Positions 26,578 to 34,939 of a stretch of 64,000 bases of DNA are shown one piece after another. Source of the DNA: Sipunculus nudus (taxonomy: Eukaryota > Annelida > Sipuncula > Golfingiida > Sipunculidae); assembly GCA_026874595.1 (NCBI GenBank), contig CM049317.1, positions 29,506,901 to 29,570,900 on the forward strand, read 5' to 3'. The notes under the pieces were generated by a model that searched no databases, was not told the DNA's origin, and saw nothing but the letters and a program-made list of their open reading frames with translations. The translations under genes were made by a program, and so were the position numbers. The stretch's first letter is position 1. Each line of letters starts with the position of its first letter.

Positions 26578-28785
26578 CGTATATTATTTTGATTATTTTG
26601 ACATATTTGTCTCTATTTTCCTCCTAAAATGTATCAATTCTTTATGTTAACATTTCCATCCCCGTTTAGACAAATGATCCAAATTTTCCAAAAAGAGTTA
26701 AGAAAATAGTGTAACATTTCAGTTTACATCCTTTGGAAGATAGTAGTTAACACAAAAAAACTTACTCTCACAAGCGGCTTCACACGCAGCCTCACTATCG
26801 AAGTTATTTCCGTTTTTGCTGTATTCACATCCGGTTTCACGACGACATTGTTGGGTCTTCTTGTTATAAGCATACCTTGTCCGATCCTGGCCACACGTTC
26901 CGGGGTCAAACTTCGATCTGCAGTCGGCCGCTGGTAAGACAAACAAAATTTTTACCTATTTTTTTTGTTAAGAGGTAACCGCCTCAATTTTTAATACTAA
27001 CTTAACTAAGTATATGTACACCTGCAGAATTTCATATCGGTTTTGGACTACTTGACAGAGCAGTATCACACGCCCCCTCTCATATTATATATTAGTGTTT
27101 ACCAGGCCCGGTGACTACTGCATCTGCGGGCCTGGGTGTGTGATCGTTCCCATTGCTGGCTCATACCACCGAGTATGTTATTGAGTGAAACACGTCCGTT
27201 GGGCACGGCTTCCCATAAGCCTGCAAACATACGACGCAGTAGGTGGCGTCAATTTACCTGAAACGTTGGGGTGCGGGGTGGGGTCGGGGTGTGTGTGTGT
27301 GGGAGCGGGGGGGGGGGGAATCGCAGTAATCGAAGTTTCCCGAGTAAGCAAAGTTGGGACAACATTTTTATTAACAACAGACACACATTTCAGAAGTATT
27401 ACAATCAATTATAAGGCTTTTGAAAAATAAGGTATTATGTTTCTAGTATAGGTTATTTCTTAACAAGGTTTAGATATATAATATTTGATAGTAAACTAAG
27501 AAACGGAACCAAAGTCTATAATTTCAATATATGAATATTATACTCTGAATAGCGGGAGAGAGAATTATCTTGATCATCTATTGCTAAAAAGTCTGTTAGC
27601 GTGTGTGTGTGGTGGGGGGGGGGGGTATTTACTCATCCCCCTTGTATTGAAAACCTTGGACGCAGTGAGGGTTATTGACACCATCATGTAGAGCCAAGAG
27701 TACTTCACCAAATCCTTATAAATCTGTAGGGGTCGCTGAAGGACCATGCCTACCTGATGTTATGATCCAAATCAGTGACGTAGGACCCGAGTATGGACTT
27801 GTACTCGGACTCGGAAGTAAGGACTCGAGAAATTAGACCAAGTCCATCTCGAGTCTAATAGGAAAATAATCTGTCACATATTTCAGAGATATGTGAACAT
27901 GTGCGAACAGAACTCTTAACAGACTATTACAAATAATAACGCTATATATACCAAGCTTTGCTCAGCCTCAAATGATATAAATGTAAATAACAATTATAGT
28001 GAAAGCATGTGTGAACTAACTTAAAAATCAACTTAATATCCTGAAATTTTCGTTTGCAATTGCTTTTAAGAATATTTGTATTGGACTCGGATTTGGACTC
28101 GGGTTATAAATGACTCTGACTCGAAGAAGGTGGACTTTGATTCGAACCTCATTGACTCGCACTTGGACTAGGACTCGAGTGGCTTGGACTCGGACTTTGG
28201 CAGTTGCACTCAGACGGTGTGGACTCGACTACAACACTTATCTATATAACGGGACCTTTTACGCAAGGACCGACAATGGCATTGTGAACGTAGCGCAAGT
28301 TAGTGAAAACAAATTTCCAAAATCGCCCATGCAGCTGTGTATTTCTACAGGGACAGAACTTGTCTAGTCCGGCTATACTCAGTTTGTACATACACAAACA
28401 TATTACCCGCAAAGGCCGTCATCGCGCTAGTAGAGGACCAAGAGTACAAGTATATCTACCTATGAAAGGGGCGATATTTTGGGATTTAACAAAGTTTCTT
28501 ATTTCAAAAATACAGCAGAAACTTTGCCTCACCAGATTCTTATCTGTAAACGAATGCAGCGTCGGGTTTATACATGGACGGGGGATGGGGTCAATATAAT
28601 CATCCCCCGCTATTCAGAGATAATATTTTTATATTGGAAATGAAATATATTAATAATTAGAATTATAGACTTTGGTTCAATTTATGAGTTATCTATGAAA
28701 GATTATATATTAGAACCTGGTTTTGAATTGATCTATACTGGGGAAAAATACCTTATTTTTTAAAAATTTAATTCTAATATATTTG

Positions 28786-28835
<50 letters not shown>

Positions 28836-31412
28836 ATGGATGTGTATGTTTATAAAAATGTTTTCCCTACTTTGATTACCCTCCTACGCCTGCGAGTCAT
28901 CCCCCATCCTTGAAGATAAATTGCATACATGTATCCATGAATATCGTCCTATCTATGGTCCGTCATTGATTCCTCCCGGACAGACCGGTAGCGCTAAACA
29001 CACAGTCTGTCATCTCCATCTGGGAGGTGGGAATTTTTTATGTTCGGTGCCGAAACGTCTGGTGAGCGCTCTGCGTCCTTAAAGGTTAAGGCAGTGCCCA
29101 TGCATCACTCAAATACGAGTGCACCTTTCGGGGATTCTCGGTGTTATTAGTGGCGGGTCCAGTATTTTGCTTCAGGAGGCACAACTGCATGCCTCAAGGG
29201 TGTGATTTTTATGTACTTCACTCAGGGTCTTCATGAAAAAGTAACAAAAATAACATGGCCGTATGATAAGTCTCCTTTGTGACCCTAATAAGTGAAATTT
29301 GTGAAAACAATCCGATGAATGGGCATTCAAATCTTAAATAAATTTAAAATCTTAAACTAGTGAATTCGGAATACTTTTGTAACCTTTAAAAACTCATTTA
29401 TTCCCACTCAGCAGCATAGTTTAAATTTAATACATGGCTTATAATGATTTGAGATCCGTTAAAACGAAATGCTTTTAAAAGAAGCAAACGTTGTGTCCAT
29501 AAATATTTAGCGGCATCCTGAAACATAGGGATTATAAGAACTACTACATTGAAAGAACACTTAAACGTATTAACACCTGGATTACAAAAGGTTACTCCTA
29601 TCTCATGATGATCTAACAATGAATATATTTTAGAAATATGAACATCAAACACAATTTAAATTAGAGTCACAGTGCTGAATCTTAAAACATTAATTAAAAC
29701 ATTTTAATCTTTTTTATTCTTGAGGCAATGCAGCAGGGAAAGTTGTTGTTGTATAAAATAAACGACATCGAGATTGGACAATAGAAAGCTCATCACGTAA
29801 ATTGAAGCATTTGTTTAACAACATTTCGTTTATTGACAAAATGTTTAATAATTCCCTTGGTGGTTTCCCCTCACCCCTCACAAATCCATCTTTTCAGTAT
29901 CCATCCCTATATATTTAAGGTGCGGGGGACCATATTTCCACTACATCCGAATCTATTTTAAAGTTCATATTTGGATATGGTTTGCTTGTTCATGATGATA
30001 TTTTGTAGTTGCCTTTTAGTTCGCGAGCGTTTCAAATTCGCGATATTCGCGAAAATTAAATCATCGCGAAAATTAAACGTTGGTGAATTAGAGACCCCAT
30101 CATCGAAAGGTAAAAGCTTGATATTATACAAGCCTTCACTTAACCCTGTGTTTTACCCGCAAATCAAATATTGCTTTCATAGTTAATATTTTGGATGATC
30201 TGCTGATAATGTACAAAACAAATTCTATTCATTCAGTGCCTACTTGGGTTCCCGTCATATTGTTACGACTTTGCTAATGTATTTAAGTTTAGTTATTGAT
30301 ATAATAATGGATAAATGTGGATTATTGTATTGTAAAATCTTGAAAATAAAACCCTCGCGAATCAATGAAAAGGGAAAATCGCTTAAGTTTAACTTAGCGA
30401 ATATTAAGCCAATCGCAGTACTGACCATTGGACCCGGACCCAGTGTCACAGTCGTTGTTGTCACATGCACACAGACATTGATTCTCCGTTCTGAATCGGT
30501 TTTTGTTCCCTCCCTTTCCGGTGTAGAGGAACGTTCGGCATCGGTTCCCGTCCCAGTAGTACCTCGTTTTGAGGGTCTTACCGTCTCCGTTACCCTCATC
30601 AAGAGGCTTGTTGCATCGGTCTTGGTCACCCTGACATGAAACTGTAGGTAAAAATAAAATTTAAATCATGGTGATTGCATTTAATTAAATAAAATTATGA
30701 TTATATTGAATCAATAACTACATTCACGAATAAGTTTACATAATAAGTAATTGATTATGATTATGATTACTCATGATGTTTTAATTATTAAATTAGTAAT
30801 ATAATTTTTCCGATATGGCGATGTTAAATATTAGATAAGACGGATTTTCGGAGATGCTGGACATTTTATTCTCTACTTCTGACGGCGAGAGCTGCGTATA
30901 AAGTCTGATGACATTCCTGGCACAGTTGTTCACCCGAGCCAGGGAATGAATCCCGCACTCCTTCCTCCCCCCCCCCCCCTGTCGTTGTAAAATATTTCAT
31001 CCGCCTTTGTTATATCATACAATTATATAGTGATACTGTTAACATCCACTATATTTTAATCTAACATCACATAATGTGGTTATATTATATAGTTTACAAT
31101 ATTTCCGTTATGAAAGTGTATCCTATCTTGAAGATGTCAATAAGTAATAAAAATAGAAGTAGAAAAATGGAATAGCAATATATTATTATATCAAAATATT
31201 ACTGTTTTTTGTTCATTTCAATTATGTTTTACTTACCCCGAAGAACGAGACCCAGCATCACAAGAGCCACGATCCTCAACAGGATTTTCATTTTTCCTCC
31301 TCTGACACAAAAGAACGGGTGCCATATGGTTTCATTCATCATGAAGATTTTACCAGAAGTGTATAGGTAATTTATTTCAAGTGTACATACAATAACATGA
31401 CACATGTTATTT

Positions 31413-31474
<62 letters not shown>

Positions 31475-32735
31475 TAATATCAACTTCTCTTACCAATATT
31501 CCCCTTTAAAAACCATAGAAATATTGAAATAAATGATTTGCTTCAAAGTGTAAAATGCAAACAAAGGAAAATATATGTTATGTTCAAACGTTTGTCACTT
31601 TCGTGATTCCAACTTTCAAGTTGACTTATTTTAATTAACTTTTCACGGCACTTCGTGCATGGGCCAATTAAGAATCAGTTAAATTTTGGTGTAAAACCGG
31701 CACATAATCCAGATTTAGCAACGCCATCAAGGAATATTCACAAATGTACAGTCACTGATGCACGAACGAAGCTGGAAATATTAGCTCAAAAAGTGAATGC
31801 AAACACAGTTTTGGAAGTATCCCGCAATATGGGAATCCCCCACATGGCGGAGGCTTGCATTCTAGATTGCAGATTTTTAGCTGATAATGGATTATCCAAT
31901 ACCTGGATCCATGGAATAATTGATTGATACTTAAACTTTACCCCCAAAAGATTTATCAAATTATATTTTCCGTAGACAATATAGTCTGCAGAATGTGTTG
32001 GCTCTTTAAATATCTATGCGTTGAACAATTTGAGGATGAAGTTAGAATATTATTTTTTTTTTATTTTTCTTTAATTGAACAAAAAATGTAAAATGTTAAA
32101 CCCATTATTTTAGTTGGTTGGTCATATGTTATTCTTCTTTAATTATATTACCGATGTACAAACATTTTAAATGCGCATTTTTTTAATTTGTAAAACCCCA
32201 GCGGCTGTTATATTCAACGTATGGGCGATGTTAATAATTAAATAAATTAAAAATATAACATTTCATTTGTTGAAATATAATTATGGTAATTCTTATCGTC
32301 CATTACAACATGTTTCTTGCAGATACTTCACAGAAATTATTTGAATATCTTCTGATAATAATAATTAAATATTTCAAAATGTTTAAGCGGTAAAAAATTA
32401 TGAAAAAAAAATGATTTAAAAATGAGATATGGACAAAAAATCTAACCTAATAATAACCTAATAACAATATCATATATTTCTTTAAATTGTACTTTTGCAA
32501 TTTTTTTGTTCCATTTGCAACAAGTTTTTCCTTTCGAACAGTAAAAGAGATATTAATAGAAAATCGAAATTTATGTAATTGGAGTTTATATTTTATCGAA
32601 ATATAGTATTGTAAACTTAGACATAGTAAAACGTCTAAATATTTTTTTTAAAGAATGATTACATCAAGTAAAGCCATCGTAATAACTGACCTGCTTTTGT
32701 GTTGTCTGTTGTCTGCCTAAAGCTGAGAAACTGTC
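15231..32735 (-). CDS. Secreted Kunitz / antistasin-like multidomain protein (probable protease inhibitor)
   Basis: Coding exons in transcript order: 31237-31291, 30426-30641, 26766-26930, 20043-20827, 17455-17545, 16763-16945 and tentatively 15231-15307. A noncoding exon lies near 32691-32735. All phases agree (1-1 modules, then 0, then 1). With the tentative last exon the protein is 523 residues. Order: signal peptide, Kunitz 1, Kunitz-like 2, about seven cysteine-rich repeats with the antistasin pattern (C..C..G...D..GC..C.C), a five-Cys linker, and Kunitz 3 with all six cysteines. Both Kunitz and antistasin domains are known for tight-binding inhibition of serine proteases in secreted proteins. 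Inhibitor function is inferred from domains only, and some domains here lack canonical cysteines. Roles in shell matrix, mucus or haemolymph are possible but not visible from sequence. Confidence 0.85.
15553..15621. repeat. (TA)n microsatellite
   Basis: TA run with one g/t interruption near its end, in the presumed last intron of the Kunitz gene. A smaller TA run follows at 15763-15780. Confidence 0.95.
16000..16804 (-). repeat. 44-bp minisatellite built from a Kunitz exon end plus splice donor
   Basis: The clear array is 16290-16804, with decaying units back to about 16000. The unit on the plus strand is gacttaccgtcaatacagac + tcgtttacagtcacgcttgg + tcat (44 bp). Its reverse complement is the exon 7 tail encoding MTKRDCKRVCID followed by the donor G|GTAAGTC. 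Five units, including the exonic one, keep ACGGTAAGTC exactly. An 88-bp higher-order dimer repeats at about 16529-16704. Confidence 0.9.
16763..16945 (-). CDS. Kunitz gene exon 7: Kunitz domain 3 (six cysteines)
   Basis: The acceptor is CTTTTATTAACAG and the donor GACG|GTAAGTC; 183 bp, phase 1-1. It reads VCKEPLAKGGPC, LTRWYYNGVAKEC, RSFTYKGCLGTKNNF and MTKRDCKRVCID, a complete Kunitz pattern with one extra residue in the first loop. Pro follows the second Cys at the expected P1 site, which is unusual for a trypsin-type inhibitor. Its last 37 bp and donor are the founder sequence of the adjoining 44-bp minisatellite. Confidence 0.88.
17455..17545 (-). CDS. Kunitz gene exon 6: five-cysteine linker
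   Basis: The acceptor is TATGTTGCAG and the donor GTCA|GTAAGTG; 91 bp, phase 0 to 1. It encodes DFDCGKKTCMAQTEKNCYKS and then DCTTKPVCV. I do not recognise the module. It joins the antistasin-like block to Kunitz 3. Confidence 0.75.
17600..18010. repeat. AT-rich low-complexity tract
   Basis: More than 400 bp of irregular tataa/tttata words in the intron between exons 5 and 6. No feature is seen in it. Confidence 0.8.
18350..18850. repeat. Repeat with scattered GGTCTCGG/CTCGAG words
   Basis: Recurrent ggtctcgg, gtccggactt and ctcgag in both orientations suggest an old, sub-repetitive interspersed element. Its ends are not definable by eye. Confidence 0.35.
20043..20827 (-). CDS. Kunitz gene exon 5: about seven antistasin-like cysteine-rich repeats
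   Basis: The acceptor is TTGTCTCACGTGTTGTAG and the donor TGTATG|GTAAGTG; 785 bp, phase 1 to 0. Repeat units of ~35-42 residues have the form C-x2-C...CP.G-x(8-12)-D-x2-GC-x2-C-x-C. Examples are CPRGQRDDGVTVDNCPRCGC, CPQGQRAVVDSRDSQGC and CPNGAQTIKTGTDSNGC; the last ends CPYGINITLDNDGCKAC. An upstream in-frame ATG at 20922-20924 lies before the acceptor, and I read it as intronic because the phase-1 junction to exon 4 is perfect. Confidence 0.85.
22634..25929. mobile_element. Outer TIR element with TA target duplication, interrupted by a second element
   Basis: The left end CAGTGAAACTTGTCTAAAGC (after TA at 22632) is the inverse of the right end (reverse complement CAGTGAAAACTGGTCTAACG, before TA at 25930). 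The TA flanks and CAGTG ends suit a Tc1/mariner-type, non-autonomous element. Internal words gtgaggtgtcc and tgtccg repeat near the right end. I see no transposase frame. It lies in the intron between Kunitz exons 4 and 5. Confidence 0.7.
22689..24674. mobile_element. TTAA-flanked foldback-like element nested in the outer element
   Basis: The left end GGAGTGAACCCACCAAGGCC pairs with the right end (reverse complement GGGGTGAACCCACCAAAGCC). TTAA flanks both sides (22685-22688, 24675-24678), and removing the element with one TTAA restores a typical outer-element sequence. Subterminal regions, about 120 bp left and 330 bp right, are packed with CGACAC/GTGTCG hexamers in both orientations. No transposase is seen. 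The TTAA target suggests piggyBac-type mobilisation, although the ends are not classic piggyBac ends. Confidence 0.75.
26240..26318. repeat. (TA)n microsatellite
   Basis: About 40 TA units, intronic. Confidence 0.95.
26530..26577. repeat. Compound (CA)n(TA)n microsatellite
   Basis: CA run 26530-26556 passing into TA to 26577, about 190 bp downstream (in transcription sense) of Kunitz exon 4. Confidence 0.95.
26766..26930 (-). CDS. Kunitz gene exon 4: Kunitz-like domain 2
   Basis: The acceptor is TTGTCTTACCAG and the donor GAGA|GTAAGT; 165 bp, phase 1-1. It reads ADCRSKFDPGTC, TRYAYNKKTQQC, RRETGCEYSKNGNNF and EAACEAAC. Spacing to NNF is conserved, but the aromatic after the third Cys is replaced by Glu and the fourth Cys is displaced by two residues (position 36 instead of 38). 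Inhibitory activity is therefore uncertain. Confidence 0.85.
26983..27232 (-). mobile_element. tRNA-derived SINE, truncated copy
   Basis: Matches the body of the 4847-5233 SINE (taactaagtatatg, ctgcagaattt, accaggccc.gtgac, gggcctgggtgtgtgatcg) but stops before the tRNA-like head, where another dispersed repeat begins. Confidence 0.7.
27240..28760. mobile_element. Inverted copies of a dispersed repeat flanking a GGACTC-rich core
   Basis: 27246-27656 (plus) and about 28586-28760 (minus) are copies of one family: aaaaataaggtattatgttt, gaaaccaaagtctataattt and ttgctaaaaagt in one orientation, and their reverse complements in the other. Between them, 27780-28225 is a degenerate GGACTC/GACTCG hexanucleotide array. 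Further copies lie at 61803-62115 and 58870-58960. It is non-coding and in the Kunitz 1-2 intron. Confidence 0.6.
27780..28225 (+). repeat. Degenerate (GGACTC)n hexanucleotide repeat
   Basis: Frequent ggactcgg, gactcg and ttggactcg words, densest at 28083-28225. Overlapping open frames rich in Thr-Arg are by-products. Confidence 0.75.
28788..28828. repeat. (TA)n microsatellite
   Basis: TA run in the Kunitz 1-2 intron. Confidence 0.95.
30018..30080 (+). repeat. TCGCGA-palindrome dispersed motif, copy
   Basis: Contains gcgagcgtttcaaattcgcg followed by atattcgcgaaaattaaa. Related copies in either orientation lie at 34664-34725, 38970-39045, 39215-39250, 39308-39374 and 47085-47155. Confidence 0.55.
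30426..30641 (-). CDS. Kunitz gene exon 3: Kunitz domain lacking the 14-38 disulfide
   Basis: The acceptor is ATTTTTACCTACAG and the donor AATG|GTCAGT; 216 bp, phase 1-1. Residues show the fold pattern: CNKPLDEG, RYYWDGNRC, FLYTGKGGNKNRF and TENQC. At the position of Cys14 there is Gly and at Cys38 there is Lys, so the disulfide that braces the inhibitory loop is absent as a pair. Extra cysteines (CLCACD, DC) follow. An alternative is a structural, non-inhibitory Kunitz module. Confidence 0.85.
31237..31301 (-). CDS. Kunitz gene exon 2: start codon and signal peptide
   Basis: The acceptor is TTTTGTGTCAG. The ATG is at 31289-31291 in AGGAGGAAAAATGAAA. It encodes MKILLRIVALVMLGLVLRG, a basic start and hydrophobic core typical of a secretion signal. 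The donor is CGGG|GTAAGT, phase 1. Cleavage is probably near the next exon's VSC. Confidence 0.85.
31416..31470. repeat. (TA)n microsatellite
   Basis: TA run in the first intron of the Kunitz gene, about 115 bp before the start-codon exon. Confidence 0.95.
31640..31765 (+). repeat. Dispersed repeat related to 10040-10215
   Basis: Plus-strand match to the reverse complement of 10040-10215. The 90-codon open frame here shares only the repeat portion. I do not treat it as a gene. Confidence 0.5.
32691..32735 (-). other. Putative 5'UTR exon of the Kunitz/antistasin-like gene
   Basis: A segment between the presumed start site, about 30 bp after the TATA box, and the donor CAG|GTCAGT. It has no ATG in frame with the coding exon. 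Inferred from promoter and splice signals. A transcript would settle it. Confidence 0.45.
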
Positions 32736-32759
32736 ATGAGCCATACGTCAAAGTACCGA

Positions 32760-32765
32760 TTTATA
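32760..32765 (-). promoter_or_regulatory. TATA box of the Kunitz/antistasin-like gene
   Basis: On the minus strand CACTATAAATCGG sits about 30 bp before a short transcribed-looking segment that ends AAAAGCAG|GTCAGT at 32691/32690, a plausible donor. The matching acceptor TTTTGTGTCAG ends at 32302-equivalent position 31302, just before the start-codon exon. Transcription would begin near 32735. Confidence 0.55.
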
Positions 32766-34422
32766 GTGTTTAGCTTAGCTGTAATGAACATTAATTTCCC
32801 CGGCAGTCCCTTGGCGGATATATTTACTACCTAGGATCTACTGTTACCAATTAATTTGGGCAGTGAATTTAGAGGTGTTACCATATCATTTGTATAAAAT
32901 ACACTTTTATACGTATACTTCTACCAAATTGCCCGATTTTTCTAAGTAAGGCGACTATTTTCGCCGTGGTATTTTATGCTCAATAAGGAGGAATTTCCTT
33001 TGTCACGAATCGGGAGATAATTACAAGGGACATTGAAGTGCTGAGTGCTCATACAGTTGGTAATTTTGCCTAGTTTGCTTAGTTGAGCTGAAAAGAATAC
33101 AGCCCTACCTACACCGACAGGCAATATGGTTAACGATACCGGTAGTACATGTATTTATCTTCTTTGCGGTACAACGATCGGGCGTAACATTTTGCCACGC
33201 ACAGTATGGCCGTAAGTAATACTTAAACACTTTATTTAAACACGGAAATACTACATATTATGATATTTGGCTATAGAGTTGACTCGTGCGACCATTTAAC
33301 TCCTAATTTCATAAACAAAGCTGCAGTTCATTCATTTTTTTATAACACAATGTAAGATTTTTTAATTTTTCATGATTACCTTTTATTTAATATTGGGCAA
33401 GTTCTGTTTTTAAAAGGTTAAACTAATGCAAATAGTCAGACTCACTAAGTAGTTTCGTTTAAATTTTCTGTTAATTTTTATTTCACTAAATAATATGATA
33501 ATTCCAAAAATAAGGACTGAGAAAACTGATGTTTCCAGTTTTTGCGTCAAAATTTTCATTATATTAAATATTAAAACAAAATCATAATTTACTTCAAGAA
33601 GACCTCTCACGAAATCGCCCTTTTCACATGATTCCCTTGTATATCATAAAAATATACCCTGTTATTTCGGTCAAATATATCAAATGGTGCAGACAATTCG
33701 TGTATAATATTTAATTATCAATAAGAATTACAGTCAAATCTAAAATAAATTTAATCGGGGTAGGTGCATTTATAACAAGCTGCTTTATATTCCAAACGCG
33801 CTACTTCAACAAAATATTTCCCAAGTAACTCTACTGGTCCATTGGCAATATTTTTCGATATAAAAAAGTGAACAATTCTTTCATACATTTTTTTAAAATG
33901 TGTTATCCACTGTAGATTGTGTATGGTAGCAGTGTCAGGGTTGCTTATCGTCAATAATGGCCCTCTAAACATTATAGCCTTAGAAATGCTAGCCTGAAAA
34001 TCTATGCCCAGGGCCCAGGGGATTTCAGCATCAAATTATAACAAACCATGCTTTCTCTTCTGTTAGCTATTAATTTCTTGTCTCAATTTACATTAATAAT
34101 AATTCTGAAATAATTTATGGTAACGTTGTGAGTCTGATATAATTACGGTCAATCAAAAGGTCAAAGGTAATGTTTTACATCTGATTTTTGTAACAGACTT
34201 TTTAACAATAAACTCATTGTCGTGGCAGTGTCGTGCTACACTGGAAAAAAACTGTTTATATAATTTTACTTTTGACTGTGTGAGTCATGTTAAGGGGTTG
34301 TAGTAGTTGTTACACATAATGTACAGAGCTAGCAAATGTTCTACTCTGTAAATGCGCCTCAAAAGCGTGACTGGTCAATACTTTAGACCCAATAAAAACA
34401 TAGGCTATTAATATTATAGTAA

Positions 34423-34423
<1 letters not shown>
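32766..34423. other. Upstream region of the Kunitz gene
   Basis: AT-rich sequence, with no coding exon or recognisable repeat except scattered TA tracts. Confidence 0.5.

Positions 34424-34475
<52 letters not shown>
34424..34475. repeat. (TA)n microsatellite
   Basis: TA run about 270 bp outside the left arm of the large inverted repeat. Confidence 0.95.
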
Positions 34476-34481
<6 letters not shown>

Positions 34482-34740
34482 ATTAAGAAAAGAAAAAAAG
34501 AGTTATTAATATTTATTATTAGTAGTATTTTTTAAATGAGCTAGACAAAATAAGCGGAAATACTTGTCTATTAAAAGCAGATAATATAAAAGATATCATG
34601 TTGCATACAGAGATGAAAGTACAAACGAGTGTTTACCAGTGTTGATGGGGCCTGTTAAACCGGAAGGTTTCATTTTCGCACGATATCCCTTTCGGGAATA
34701 TCGCAAATTTAAAACTCTTGCGAACAAAAAAAAATGCTCA

Positions 34741-34908
34741 GTATATATATATATATAATATTTCCAGCCATTCATAAAATTTTTATCCATTCATCATATA
34801 AACTCATAACTTAAATACCTGTTAACATGTACGTAATCGTGTATTTCATCCTAGCCATCCCTCCATAACTGCAATGGACTATATATATTCATATATATAT
34901 ATATATAT

Positions 34909-34939
<31 letters not shown>

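Noticed and set aside
31655-31927. 91-codon plus-strand open frame
   Set aside because: Only the portion shared with the dispersed repeat at 10040-10215 shows any similarity. It lies in the first intron of the Kunitz gene, antisense.
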